DNA from: Neobacillus mesonae
GTDB taxonomy: Bacteria > Bacillota > Bacilli > Paenibacillales > Paenibacillaceae
DNA: 64,000 nt
NCBI GenBank assembly: GCA_023715865.1
Contig: JAMBOW010000001.1
Location: 1,674,001 to 1,738,000 of the forward strand
Direction: 5' to 3'
Below the pieces are notes generated by a model. The model saw nothing but the letters and a program-made list of their open reading frames with translations. It made no database searches and was not told the DNA's origin. The position numbers were made by a program, and so were the translations under genes. This document shows, in pieces, positions 52,835 to 61,802 of the stretch. Within the stretch, counting starts at the first letter, position 1. The number at the start of each line of letters is the position of its first letter.

Positions 52835-54280
52835 TTAAGATTGCACATATTCGGCTAGCATTTTTTGTTTTAGGTTCCATGCTGCCGGGCTAATATGTAC
52901 CCGATAAATTTCCGGATTCAACTTGCGTAAATATTCCGGCCAGAACATGTCCATCTGCTCCCGATGATAAGCTCTAATTTGGTCCAATGTAGGAAGCTCA
53001 TATACCTTACGCCCATTCACAAATATAGGCGTAAGCATATTAACGGCGTTATATTTTTTAACCCTCTTCTTCATATAAGGATGAACCGGATTAAACAGGT
53101 CCAATGTTTCCTTTTCCTTTGGCTGATCGTCATCCGGATAACAAATATAATCGGCAATGGCTTTATTCGTCTCTGGATCAATCAAGCGGTATACTTCCTT
53201 CTTCCCTGGAGTGGTTACCTTTTCCGGATTAGCTGAAATTTTGATGGTTGGCTCCATCCTTCCGTTCATTTCCCGCTCTACCAGTTTGTAAACGCCGCCG
53301 AGAGAAGGCTGATCTGCAGCTGTAATAAGCTGAGTTCCCACACCCCATGTATCGATTCTGGCCCCTTGTGCCTTCAAGTTAAAAATCGTATGCTCGTCCA
53401 AATCGTTTGAGGCCACAATTCTTACATAGCTGAGTCCTGCTTCATCCAGCATCTTCCGCGCTTGAATGGACAGGTAAGCCAAGTCACCGCTATCAAGTCT
53501 GATTGCATTCATTTTTTTACCCTTTGCCTCCAGCATTTTCGCTGTGGCAATGGCGTGAGGGACTCCGCTTCCGAGCGTATCAAATGTATCCACAAGGAGT
53601 GTTACCTGATCCGGCATGACTTTCGCATAAGCGTCAAAAGCAGCCTGCTCACTCTCAAAGCTTTGAACCCAAGAATGTGCGTGAGTACCTGCCGTCGGGA
53701 TCCCGAACTGCTCACCTGCGAGCATATTGGAGGTTGCATCAAAGCCTGCGACATATGCTGCCCGTGCTCCCCAAATCGCTGCATCTGCCTCTTGTGCCCG
53801 TCTCGTCCCAAATTCAAGCAAGGCATCACTTCCTGCGACTTGTTTAATCCGGGAGGCTTTTGTAGCGATCAGCGTTTGATAATTCATAAAATTCAGTATA
53901 GCGGTCTCCACAAGCTGTGTTTCCATAATGTTACCTTCGACGCGAATGAGTGGTTCATCTGGAAATACCATTGCGCCTTCTTTCATGGAATAAATCGTGC
54001 CCTGAAACGAAAATTGGAGCAGCTCTTCCAAGAAAGCCGGATCATAATTCTCTTCCTGGCTGGATAAATATTTAATATCTTCCATTGTAAAGCGAAGATT
54101 GCTAATATAACGTACAATCCGCTCCAAGCCGGCAAAGACAGCATAACCGTTTTTAAACGGAAGCTTACGGAAATAAGCCTCAAACACTGCCTTACGCTTG
54201 TGTGTTCCATTCACCCAATGAGCGTACATCATATTAATTTGATATTTATCCGTATGTAAAGCCAGGCTAATCGTTTGCAT
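52835..54280 (-). CDS. pncB: Nicotinate phosphoribosyltransferase
   Basis: 481-residue enzyme that joins nicotinate and PRPP to give nicotinate mononucleotide, entering NAD synthesis. Recognisable segments are DKYQINMMYAHW at the N-terminus, LEFGTRRAQEADAAIWGARAAY, GTHAHSWVQSF and VDTFDTLGSGVPHAI and SGDLAYLS, which line the active site. It is the last gene of the NAD-salvage operon, downstream of pncA. Confidence 0.95.
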   Translation of the reverse strand: MQTISLALHTDKYQINMMYAHWVNGTHKRKAVFEAYFRKLPFKNGYAVFAGLERIVRYISNLRFTMEDIKYLSSQEENYDPAFLEELLQFSFQGTIYSMKEGAMVFPDEPLIRVEGNIMETQLVETAILNFMNYQTLIATKASRIKQVAGSDALLEFGTRRAQEADAAIWGARAAYVAGFDATSNMLAGEQFGIPTAGTHAHSWVQSFESEQAAFDAYAKVMPDQVTLLVDTFDTLGSGVPHAIATAKMLEAKGKKMNAIRLDSGDLAYLSIQARKMLDEAGLSYVRIVASNDLDEHTIFNLKAQGARIDTWGVGTQLITAADQPSLGGVYKLVEREMNGRMEPTIKISANPEKVTTPGKKEVYRLIDPETNKAIADYICYPDDDQPKEKETLDLFNPVHPYMKKRVKKYNAVNMLTPIFVNGRKVYELPTLDQIRAYHREQMDMFWPEYLRKLNPEIYRVHISPAAWNLKQKMLAEYVQS

Positions 54281-54330
54281 CTAACTCATCCTCTCAAAGG
54301 CCGCTAAAGAGCCAAAACAATTTCATATGG

Positions 54331-54894
54331 TTAGAGGTCTATATCCCCTTTATTATTAACCGTTAATACTTCAGCACCCAGGCTGTTCTTAAAATGACCG
54401 AGCGCCCATATATGCCCGCTCTCGTTAAAGCTTGCTACCGCATCCTCATATACGGTAATCGAAAAGCCTTTGTTGTAGGCATCAACAGCCGTGTGAAGGA
54501 CACAAATATCTGTGCATACCCCAATCAAATGAACCTCTGTTACTCCACGCATACGAAGCTTAAGCTCCAGATCGGTCCCGGCAAATGAGCTGTATCTTGT
54601 CTTATCCATCCAATAGATCGAGCTCTTGTTAGACTCATAAAGCTCAGCAAGTGCACCGTACAGCTGTCTTCCTTCTGTATTACGAAGATTGTGAGGCGGG
54701 AACAGCTTGGTTTCCGGATGGTAAGGATCATTCTCTTCATGCAAATCCACAGCCATGACTACAAATTCATCATTGTTTACAAATTGCTCTGTGATTTGAA
54801 CAACGGCTTGTTCAATCGCTACACCTGGTTCGCCTACAGGAAGCTTGCCATCCACAAAATCATTCGTATAATCAATTATAATGAGAGCCCGCAT
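54331..54894 (-). CDS. pncA: Nicotinamidase-type cysteine hydrolase
   Basis: 187-residue isochorismatase-fold hydrolase. The catalytic triad can be placed: Asp8 in IIIDYTNDF, a Lys in MDKTRYSSF, and the Cys in GVCTDICVLHTA. The metal ligands are in DLHEENDPYHPET. It converts nicotinamide to nicotinate, the substrate of PncB encoded next. ATG at 54894 follows GAGGAG. A GTG nine bases earlier is less well placed. It follows the NUDIX gene by about 20 bases. Confidence 0.92.
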   Translation of the reverse strand: MRALIIIDYTNDFVDGKLPVGEPGVAIEQAVVQITEQFVNNDEFVVMAVDLHEENDPYHPETKLFPPHNLRNTEGRQLYGALAELYESNKSSIYWMDKTRYSSFAGTDLELKLRMRGVTEVHLIGVCTDICVLHTAVDAYNKGFSITVYEDAVASFNESGHIWALGHFKNSLGAEVLTVNNKGDIDL

Positions 54895-54912
54895 TCTCTT
54901 CACTCCTCATGA

Positions 54913-55710
54913 TCAGGTATAAATTGATAATCTAGGCACTAGTTCTGTAAATCGGTACAGCTGAGCAGGCCGCTGGGAATATTGATTAGAACTGACCGGA
55001 TTACCTTCTTCATCCCTGACATCTTCAATGATTCCCTGCCGGCTGCGAGTCGATGTGATTTTACGAATAAAATTAGGTTCTTCAAAATCCGGTACAACGC
55101 TTTGGATCACCTGATACAATTCACTCAGAGTAAAATGCTGAGGCAGGAATTGTCTGGCTATCGTTGTCTGAAGCATCTGCTGTTGAATTCGTTTATAAGC
55201 ATCTTCTATAATCGTTCTGTGATCAAAACCGAGCTCCAGCTCATTTAACGCTTCTTGGATTGTGAATAAGCCTACTTCCTCTGCATCATCTGCTGCTTGT
55301 CTATGTTCAAGCATCCATTCTTCTACAAGAGCGAAAAAAGCGTGGGATATAATCCATCCGCGCGGGTCCCGGCCCGGCTGACTGTATACTCCCAGATATT
55401 CAAGATGCCCGCCGTCTACCCCGGTCTCCTCCATCAGCTCGCGCTTGGCTGCATCATAGATGGATTCGTCCTCTTGGCAAAACCCTCCCGGAAGCGCCCA
55501 TTTGCCTGCAAACGGCCAGGATTTCCGCTTAATCAGCATAACCTTCAACTCCCTTATAGGCAGTGTCTTGGTTACGGTTTTACGCTCACGCTTGGTAAGG
55601 GTAAACATCACGATATCTGCAGGTACACCATCAGGTGTGCGGTACTTCTTCTTATGTGCCATCATTGAACGGTCTTCTTCACGTTCGTACAGGTATTGTT
55701 CTTCATTCAT
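54913..55710 (-). CDS. NrtR-like NUDIX protein with winged-helix domain
   Basis: 265 residues. The N-terminal NUDIX domain carries a complete Nudix box (GGFCQEDESIYDAAKRELMEETGV). The C-terminal 90 residues (FTLSELYQVIQSVVPDFEEPNFIRKITSTRSRQGIIEDV) match the winged-helix domain of NrtR, the ADP-ribose-responsive repressor of NAD genes. Because the Nudix box is intact it may also hydrolyse ADP-ribose. It heads the operon with pncA and pncB, fitting control of NAD salvage. An inverted repeat with 9 of 10 matching arm positions lies just upstream. Confidence 0.85.
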   Translation of the reverse strand: MNEEQYLYEREEDRSMMAHKKKYRTPDGVPADIVMFTLTKRERKTVTKTLPIRELKVMLIKRKSWPFAGKWALPGGFCQEDESIYDAAKRELMEETGVDGGHLEYLGVYSQPGRDPRGWIISHAFFALVEEWMLEHRQAADDAEEVGLFTIQEALNELELGFDHRTIIEDAYKRIQQQMLQTTIARQFLPQHFTLSELYQVIQSVVPDFEEPNFIRKITSTRSRQGIIEDVRDEEGNPVSSNQYSQRPAQLYRFTELVPRLSIYT

Positions 55711-55724
55711 GGATTATCACCGCT

Positions 55725-55759
55725 ATGATTTCATTTTGATATTTTCATTATGACATCAT
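55725..55759. promoter_or_regulatory. Inverted repeat upstream of the NAD-salvage operon
   Basis: ATGATTTCAT (55725-55734) and ATGACATCAT (55750-55759) are inverted copies with one mismatch and centres about 25 bases apart. It starts about 15 bases before the first codon, so it could be an operator for the NrtR-like protein. Confidence 0.5.
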
Positions 55760-55811
55760 TATGCTGTTTGTCAACCTTGCCCATTTCCCGCTCATTGCTT
55801 ATCGAAATTTT

Positions 55812-56216
55812 CTATTTCTTAGGAATAACGAGACGGAATGAAGCCGTGGCCATACAGCCTAGAAGTCCTTCCGCATTTCTTACTTCTGCGGAAGCTGTTA
55901 GACTCCTACCGGCTTCATGGATCACTTTTGCCGTTACGATCAGCTCACCTTCCTGCATGGGAGCAAGATAATGAATGTTCAGATTGGTGGTCACACAGTT
56001 ATCCGACTGTTTGGCTGCTACTGCCGCCATTCCCATGGCCTGATCCATAAGTGAAGATAATACTCCTCCATGAATAATCCCCATTGAGTTTGAATGCTGT
56101 TTACCAGCCGTTATCGATATTTTAATTTCCTCTTCACTTGCGCTGAGAAGTTTGCACCCTAGTAACCCCCAAAAGCGTTCATCTGCATCTTTAATCATAT
56201 CTTCTACAATTTTCAT
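55812..56216 (-). CDS. PaaI-type hotdog thioesterase
   Basis: 134-residue single hotdog domain. GIIHGGVLSSLMDQAMGMAA contains the HGG motif and the catalytic acidic residue, followed by NIHYLAPMQEGELIVTAKV. It hydrolyses acyl-CoA or similar thioesters. The substrate is unknown. It is a single gene behind AGGGGG. Confidence 0.9.
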   Translation of the reverse strand: MKIVEDMIKDADERFWGLLGCKLLSASEEEIKISITAGKQHSNSMGIIHGGVLSSLMDQAMGMAAVAAKQSDNCVTTNLNIHYLAPMQEGELIVTAKVIHEAGRSLTASAEVRNAEGLLGCMATASFRLVIPKK

Positions 56217-56302
56217 TGGTGTATTCCCCCTAGATGTAAGTATTAGATTACCCTGTAATTTATTTTATACACGAGCAATTTGGACTGCTCTTTATTCTAC
56301 AT

Positions 56303-56338
56303 AAAAAGAGCGCGGAACAAATCTCCGCACCCTCTCTT
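56303..56338 (-). terminator. Terminator of ricA
   Basis: AGAG.GCGGA and TCCGC.CTCT pair with single mismatches, with TTTTT on the minus strand, nine bases past the ricA stop. Confidence 0.7.
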
Positions 56339-56346
56339 ATGCTTTC

Positions 56347-56796
56347 TTAATCACATCTTGACGGCGGTGCTTCTGCACCCGTCTCTACATTTACTTTATC
56401 CGATACAGTATCATGTATGACCGACATGACAAGCTGTAGTAAATAGTTGATGTCACTTTGACTTTGCTGGAATTCCGTTACGAGCGGAATATTATCAATT
56501 TCATCCTGAAGCTGTTCAATCTCCGCCTCAATCTTTGCTACCATATCTTTATTTTTAAAAGATTCGAAAGCTACGATCTCTTTTTGTTTCTTTTTCATTT
56601 TTTGAATCAGGCCTTGAACGCGCTCGTGTTCGCGAATTTTGATCTCTGCCTGCTTAAAATGCTGTACCTCTTCACTGGTTCCAATCAGGTCCGCCAGCTC
56701 TTTTGCCTTTGCCATAATATCATCGCGTATAACAAGATCTCGCGCATTAAATGAAGGCATACCATATTGATTGACTTTTACTTTTTCCTCTGCCAT
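56347..56796 (-). CDS. ricA: RicA (YmcA), RicAFT complex subunit
   Basis: 149-residue helical protein of the YmcA/RicA family (DDIMAKAKELADLIGTSEEVQHFKQAEIKIREHERVQGLI, then a coiled coil KKKQKEIVAFESFKNKDMVAKIEAEIEQLQDEIDNIPLV). With RicF and RicT it tunes Spo0A activation and RNase Y-dependent mRNA maturation in Bacillus. A C-terminal Cys (PSRCD) is kept, consistent with the cluster-binding role of the complex. It lies 42 bases after miaB, the same linkage as in B. subtilis, and rny is five genes away. Confidence 0.92.
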   Translation of the reverse strand: MAEEKVKVNQYGMPSFNARDLVIRDDIMAKAKELADLIGTSEEVQHFKQAEIKIREHERVQGLIQKMKKKQKEIVAFESFKNKDMVAKIEAEIEQLQDEIDNIPLVTEFQQSQSDINYLLQLVMSVIHDTVSDKVNVETGAEAPPSRCD

Positions 56797-56838
56797 GATG
56801 ATCGCTCCATTCTATACTAAATTAATAATGCGGGTGTC

Positions 56839-58392
56839 TTAGTTGTTTGCTGCTTGGGCTAACGGAATTAAGTCCCCTTTGATATACCAGGACTTCGCGT
56901 CCGTAATTTGAACCTGAACAAAGGTGCCGATCAGCTCCTTCGGTCCTTCAAAGTGAACAAGCTTATTGCCTCGGGTACGTCCAGACAAAACTGTTTCGTT
57001 ATTCTTGCTTTCACCTTCGACTAAAACCTCAACGACTTGTCCCTTCATTCGTTCATGAGCCTCATAGCTGTACTCCTGAACTGCCTTATTCAGACGCTGA
57101 AGCCGTTCTTTCTTCACTTCCATAGGTACGTTATCTTCCATCACTGCAGCAGGTGTACCTTCACGCGGCGAATAGATGAAGGTATAAGCAAAATCAAATC
57201 CAACCTCGCGTACCAGCGACAACGTTTCTTCAAACTGCTCATCTGTCTCCCCAGGGAAGCCAACGATGATGTCTGTCGTAAGCACTGCATTTGGAATGGT
57301 CTTTTTAATTTTGCCTGCAAGCTCCAAGTAACGTTCCCTTGTATACTTCCGGCTCATCTTTTTAAGTACAGCTGTGCTGCCGGATTGCACCGGTAAATGA
57401 ATATGCTCGACCAGGTTTCCGCCTTTGGCAAGCACTTCAATCAAATGATCGTCAAAATCACGTGGATGGGATGTCGTAAATCTCACACGAGGAATGTCGA
57501 TTTTGCGAATTTCATCCATCAGATCTCCAAAACCGTACTTCATATCTGTAAAGTCTTTTCCGTAGGCGTTCACGTTCTGCCCTAGGAGCGTTATTTCCTT
57601 AAAGCCTTGGCGAGCCAGGTCGCGGACCTCGGCGATTACATCCTCAGGACGACGGCTCCGCTCTTTACCACGCGTAAACGGAACGATGCAGTACGTACAA
57701 AATTTATCACAGCCATACATGATGTTAACCCATGCTCTCATCCCCTGGCGCTTCTTCGGCATGTTCTCAATAATATCGCCCTCTTTGGACCATACCTCGA
57801 CAACCATTTCCTTGCTGAAGAATGCTTCAGTGATTAGATGAGGGAGTCTGTGAATATTATGCGTTCCGAAGATCATATCGACAAAGCCATGTTTTTGAAG
57901 AATCCGGTTTACCACGCTTTCTTCCTGTGACATACAGCCGCACACCCCTAACAAGAGGTCCGGTTTTTCTGTCTTCAAATGCTTCAGGTGCCCGAGCTCC
58001 CCGAACACTTTGTCTTCGGCATTTTCTCGAATCGCACAGGTATTGAGCAGGATGATATCCGCCTCTTTACGTTCTTCTGTAGGCTGATATCCCATTTCCT
58101 CTAAAATCCCTTTGATCGTTTCTGAATCATGCTCATTCATTTGGCAGCCATAAGTATATACAAGATAATGCTTCCCTTTACCAATCGTTTTCAACTCATC
58201 GGGGACTGCATTCTCATATAGAACCTTGATGTCTTCTTTACCCCGCTGCTTCTCACGTCTGTGATCAGGCTCCGAAATAATATTGATTTCCCGTCCCCGA
58301 ATCCGGATCTTCTTGCCAAACTCATCCTCTGAAATGACTTTCGCATCCGAAAAATCAAAATATTTGGAGTAATCCTTTGTCTCTTTCGCCAT
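56839..58392 (-). CDS. miaB: tRNA methylthiotransferase MiaB
   Basis: 517-residue radical-SAM enzyme that adds a methylthio group to i6A37 of tRNA. The N-terminal cluster cysteines are in [11 protein letters not shown] (about 83), LLNTCAIRE (about 119) and CGCM (about 153). The radical-SAM motif is CDKFCTYC (228-235). A C-terminal TRAM domain ([31 protein letters not shown]) follows. ATG at 58392 is chosen because AAGGAGTG lies upstream. A longer frame of 13 codons includes that site. Confidence 0.95.
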   Translation of the reverse strand: MAKETKDYSKYFDFSDAKVISEDEFGKKIRIRGREINIISEPDHRREKQRGKEDIKVLYENAVPDELKTIGKGKHYLVYTYGCQMNEHDSETIKGILEEMGYQPTEERKEADIILLNTCAIRENAEDKVFGELGHLKHLKTEKPDLLLGVCGCMSQEESVVNRILQKHGFVDMIFGTHNIHRLPHLITEAFFSKEMVVEVWSKEGDIIENMPKKRQGMRAWVNIMYGCDKFCTYCIVPFTRGKERSRRPEDVIAEVRDLARQGFKEITLLGQNVNAYGKDFTDMKYGFGDLMDEIRKIDIPRVRFTTSHPRDFDDHLIEVLAKGGNLVEHIHLPVQSGSTAVLKKMSRKYTRERYLELAGKIKKTIPNAVLTTDIIVGFPGETDEQFEETLSLVREVGFDFAYTFIYSPREGTPAAVMEDNVPMEVKKERLQRLNKAVQEYSYEAHERMKGQVVEVLVEGESKNNETVLSGRTRGNKLVHFEGPKELIGTFVQVQITDAKSWYIKGDLIPLAQAANN

Positions 58393-58546
58393 GGTAATAC
58401 GGTCACTCCTTACACTATATCTATTCCACAAACTTTAAGTATGATTAATCGACCCACTTGTACCCTTCATTCAAAAAAGGCATTACACCAAATTATAGCA
58501 TGCTTTATTAAGCATATCCACCAATCCATGTCCTGCAAAAAGAAAA

Positions 58547-58578
58547 GAGGACTGTCCTCTAGAAAGAGAACAACCCTC
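58547..58578 (-). terminator. Terminator of pduL
   Basis: GTTCTCT and AGAGGAC with an outer GAGG/CCTC pair form the hairpin on the minus strand, followed by TTTTCTTTTT. Confidence 0.75.
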
Positions 58579-58603
58579 AATGATTCATGATTTCGCAGAA
58601 ATA

Positions 58604-59176
58604 TTATTCTACGATTTCAGCTACATCGCCGTTTTTAGCACCGGCTGCATTGGCTTCGTCTGTATCAATATGCATATCAAGCGCGAAAGAATCAGATACA
58701 CGTGCAATTACATTTTCAAGGACAAGTCCGCGCTCGCCGCCAAGGCGTACTTTAAGCATCTCTTTGTCTTTGATGTTCCATTTTTCAGCATCGGAAGTAT
58801 GGAAATGGATATGTCTAGCCGCTACGATTACGCCTTCTTCCAGAGTAACTTCGCCAGCAGGACCTTTCAGTGTTACACCTGGTGTGCCATCAATCGAACC
58901 GGATTCACGAACCGGAGCCTTGATGCCGATCGCGAAGGAATCCGTACGGGAAATTTCAAGCTGGCTCGCAGGGCGGGCAGGTCCAAGAATTCTCACTTTA
59001 TCAAATTGACCTTTAGGGCCGATTACAGCTACAGTTTCATTCGCCGCAAATTGTCCTGGCTGGGACAACGGTTTGAACTCAGTCAATTGGTAGCCAGCGC
59101 CGAATAGCGCCTCAATGTGCTCTTGGGTCAAGTGGATGTGGCGTGCAGATACACCAACGGGTACAGTTTTACTCAT
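58604..59176 (-). CDS. pduL: Phosphate propanoyltransferase PduL
   Basis: 190-residue enzyme of the PduL family, two beta-barrel domains that exchange acyl-CoA and acyl-phosphate. The zinc-binding segments VSARHIHLTQEHIEALFG, AARHIHFHTSDAEKW and MHIDTDEANAAG are complete. There is no microcompartment-targeting N-terminus and no pdu/eut operon nearby, so it probably serves as a housekeeping phosphotransacylase. ATG at 59176 follows AAGGAG. An upstream GTG overlaps that site. Confidence 0.93.
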   Translation of the reverse strand: MSKTVPVGVSARHIHLTQEHIEALFGAGYQLTEFKPLSQPGQFAANETVAVIGPKGQFDKVRILGPARPASQLEISRTDSFAIGIKAPVRESGSIDGTPGVTLKGPAGEVTLEEGVIVAARHIHFHTSDAEKWNIKDKEMLKVRLGGERGLVLENVIARVSDSFALDMHIDTDEANAAGAKNGDVAEIVE

Positions 59177-59317
59177 GTCTATAAACACTCCTTGTCTCTC
59201 TATCTAGATAGATTGAATTAATGAACCAAATCAAACTATCTAACTCCATCCATTATTATACCCATATTGAGGACAAAATGAAAAGGCATTGAGATATTAT
59301 CTGCACCAGAATATGCC

Positions 59318-60280
59318 TTATACCCCCTGCGGCTTCAGGTTTACTTCCAAATATGACAATATATTGTCATGCATAAAGCCACGGACAACAGATTCGGAAT
59401 AATGCTTCAGCAGGATATCAACGAATGCCTGATACTTGCCTGGATGCTCGAGCCCCTGAATCCATTCATGAATACCATCAAAATCAGACCCAAACATGAG
59501 ATGCTCTGCTCCGCCTAACTCACATACATGTTCAATATGTTTTATTACATCTGAAGAAACAACAGGTCCTTTCTCTTTCACAAACCAAGGAACAAACGTC
59601 ATTCCAATTCGGCCGTTTAATGCAATAATGGCTCGGATTTGACCATCTGTCAGATTTCTCGGATGAGGACAGACCTCTCTTGTATTCGAATGTGATGCTA
59701 CAAAAGGCTGCTTTGTCGCGTCGGTAAGCTCCCAAAATCCCTTCTCCGACAAATGAGAAACATCAAGCAGCATGCCAATTTCATTACATTTCTTGATCAG
59801 CTCTCGGCCTTTGTTTGTAAATCCCCCATTCCGGGTTTCCAAAATGCCGTCTGCAGCCCAATTCGCATAATTCCATGTAACCCCCACAATACGGACTCCA
59901 AGCCTGTAACACAGCTCCAGATAGTAGAGATTGCCCTCTAGTCCATCAACCCCTTCAAGGGAAAGCACCCCCCTTTGTTCGCTAACATGGTTCTGAGCCG
60001 CCAGTTCTTTTCTTAAATCTCTCACATCCTCCTGAGAATACACTGACCGGATACCAAGCTGATTAAATAATTCGATTTGTTTTAGAATATACTCAAATTT
60101 AGATGGCCCTAATTTTTCAGATAAGTAGATTGCAAAAGTTTGCAGCGCAACTCCCCCATCTTGGAGTCTTTTTAGAGTAACATCTAAACCGGGACCTTCC
60201 TTGAAATTAAGCCCTGTATTCATTTGAATTTTACTCAGTACATCACAGTGCATATCGACCACAGGCATTCGAGGCTTCAT
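59318..60280 (-). CDS. Membrane dipeptidase (peptidase family M19)
   Basis: 320-residue zinc dipeptidase of the renal dipeptidase family. Metal ligands are recognisable in VVDMHCDVL, SLEGVDGLEG, LDVSHLSEKGFWE and VASHSNTREVCPHPRNL. It has no signal peptide or membrane helix despite the family name, so it is cytoplasmic. It hydrolyses dipeptides, perhaps with D-residues from cell-wall turnover. ATG at 60280 follows a GGGGGG run. Confidence 0.92.
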   Translation of the reverse strand: MKPRMPVVDMHCDVLSKIQMNTGLNFKEGPGLDVTLKRLQDGGVALQTFAIYLSEKLGPSKFEYILKQIELFNQLGIRSVYSQEDVRDLRKELAAQNHVSEQRGVLSLEGVDGLEGNLYYLELCYRLGVRIVGVTWNYANWAADGILETRNGGFTNKGRELIKKCNEIGMLLDVSHLSEKGFWELTDATKQPFVASHSNTREVCPHPRNLTDGQIRAIIALNGRIGMTFVPWFVKEKGPVVSSDVIKHIEHVCELGGAEHLMFGSDFDGIHEWIQGLEHPGKYQAFVDILLKHYSESVVRGFMHDNILSYLEVNLKPQGV

Positions 60281-60335
60281 GATGTGTCCCCCCAACTGAA
60301 TTCACCATTCCCTATCTATATATGCAATCCTACGC

Positions 60336-60365
60336 AAAAAAGCCCGTTTGCGTAATTGCAAACGG
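60336..60365 (-). terminator. Terminator of spoVS
   Basis: CCGTTTGC, six bases, GCAAACGG, with six T on the minus strand, 23 bases past the stop codon. Confidence 0.88.
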
Positions 60366-60388
60366 ACTCATCTCAATTCCAAAATATG

Positions 60389-60649
60389 CTATCTCGGTTC
60401 AACTATCAGTTTAATGGCTGTTCGATCCTCCCCGTCAATGACGATATCCGTAAAGGCAGGAATACAAATCAGATCAACTCCGCTTGGTGCCACGAATCCC
60501 CGGGCAATGGCAACTGCTTTTATCGCTTGATTAAGAGCTCCGGCTCCGATCGCCTGCAACTCAGCATTTCCTCTTTCTCTGAGAACACCGGCTAAAGCAC
60601 CTGCGACTGAATTCGGATTGGACTTGGCTGAAACTTTTAATACTTCCAT
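60389..60649 (-). CDS. spoVS: Stage V sporulation protein S
   Basis: 86-residue Alba-like nucleic-acid-binding protein, almost invariant in spore formers: EVLKVSAKSNPNSVAGALAGVLRERGNAELQAIGAGALNQAIKAVAIARGFVAPSG. It affects septation and spore coat assembly. AGGGGAGG precedes the ATG. It lies between ymdB and the dipeptidase gene, as part of the conserved ricA-miaB-spoVS-ymdB-rny neighbourhood. Confidence 0.96.
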   Translation of the reverse strand: MEVLKVSAKSNPNSVAGALAGVLRERGNAELQAIGAGALNQAIKAVAIARGFVAPSGVDLICIPAFTDIVIDGEDRTAIKLIVEPR

Positions 60650-60907
60650 GATAAGTACCTCCCCTGGGAATAGGATGATGGAATGTTTTCAAATGCATGG
60701 TCCAAAATGTGACAAAGGCATTAATTTGAACAGCTTGATCCACGTTCCTTTTGTTAGCACGGAAGTCCGTTTCGGTTTTGCTTTACGCGATCTTTTTCAT
60801 GAACAGACTCTAATAGATGTTATTCGCGAGATGTAAAAAAATTCCTTCTTTTTTACACTTGCCTCGATGATAGACGAAAACAGCTTAGAAGCTTTAAGCT
60901 CCTATAA
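60650..60907. other. Intergenic region between ymdB and spoVS
   Basis: It should contain the spoVS promoter. I cannot assign a SigH-type element. A weak AGCTT-containing hairpin lies near 60888. A plus-strand frame here overlaps the spoVS start and has no ribosome binding site. Confidence 0.4.
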
Positions 60908-61705
60908 CTATTCCATTCGCCACTCATCTTCGATCAATCTAATTTTTTCAATCTTCGTAGCTTTCCCGGTAGCTTCATCAATATCTACAACCACCGCATG
61001 AAAATGCCACTTGCCTTCATCCACGTTAAAACGAACGGGTAGACTGGTCAGAAATTTTTGCAGCACTGCTTCCCGGTTCATGCCCAAAATTCCGTCTCTT
61101 GGTCCAACCATGCCAACGTCGGTAATTACAGCAGTTCCTTCCGGCAGGATACGCTCATCGTTACTTTGAACATGTGTGTGCGTGCCTACAACCATAGATG
61201 CTCTACCATCGAGATACCAACCCATTGCAATCTTCTCTGAAGTCGCTTCGGCATGGAAATCGACGAGAATACATTTATGCTTTTTCTTAAGTTCATCAAC
61301 CAGCTCGTCTGCTTTACGGAACGGACAATCCAGTGGCGGCAAAAAGGTACGTCCTTGAAGATTAATAATCGCCAGTTCTTTGCCGTTTGCGGATATCACT
61401 GTATGTCCCCGGCCAGGCGTCGTGCTCTCCGGGAAATTCGCCGGACGGATAAGCCGCGGCTCGTCATCAATGAACTCAAAAATATCACGATTATCCCATG
61501 TGTGGTTGCCCATGGTAATCCCGTGAATTCCCCAGTCAAAAAATTGCCTAGCAATGGATTGTGTTATGCCGCGTCCTGATGCCGCATTCTCACCATTAGC
61601 TATAATAATGTGGGGATTATATTTTGATTTCAAATAAGGTAAATTCTCTTTTATTGCTTTACGACCAACGCTGCCTACAATGTCACCTATGAACAGAACT
61701 TTAAT
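60908..61705 (-). CDS. ymdB: YmdB metallophosphoesterase with apparent ATT start codon
   Basis: 265-residue cyclic-nucleotide phosphodiesterase (TIGR00282 family) that influences biofilm and motility decisions in B. subtilis. Metal ligands are found in GDIVG (Asp8), NGENAA, GNHTWD, DFHAEATSEK and GTHTHVQ. The family N-terminus KVLFIGDIVGSVGRKAIKENLPYL is encoded, but no ATG, GTG or TTG exists before it. An ATT codon stands at 61705, eight bases after a perfect GGAGG. A standard start (TTG at 61633) would delete Asp8. An unusual start or a single-base sequencing error are the two explanations. The total length equals that of B. subtilis YmdB. Confidence 0.88.
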   Translation of the reverse strand: MKVLFIGDIVGSVGRKAIKENLPYLKSKYNPHIIIANGENAASGRGITQSIARQFFDWGIHGITMGNHTWDNRDIFEFIDDEPRLIRPANFPESTTPGRGHTVISANGKELAIINLQGRTFLPPLDCPFRKADELVDELKKKHKCILVDFHAEATSEKIAMGWYLDGRASMVVGTHTHVQSNDERILPEGTAVITDVGMVGPRDGILGMNREAVLQKFLTSLPVRFNVDEGKWHFHAVVVDIDEATGKATKIEKIRLIEDEWRME

Positions 61706-61757
61706 GTGCGTTGCCTCCTTATTAACCCATTTAATGTTGCTAGAATCATCTATGAAT

Positions 61758-61790
61758 GAGAAAAGTGGCCGTTATTCCCGGCCACTTTTC
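61758..61790 (-). terminator. Terminator of rny
   Basis: GAAAAGTGGCCG and CGGCCACTTTTC (12 bp) with a seven-base loop, 13 bases past the rny stop codon. Confidence 0.9.
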
Positions 61791-61802
61791 ATCGTTTCAA
61801 TC

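Noticed and set aside
60618-60836. 72-codon plus-strand frame before spoVS
   Set aside because: It overlaps the spoVS start and ribosome binding site and lacks its own.
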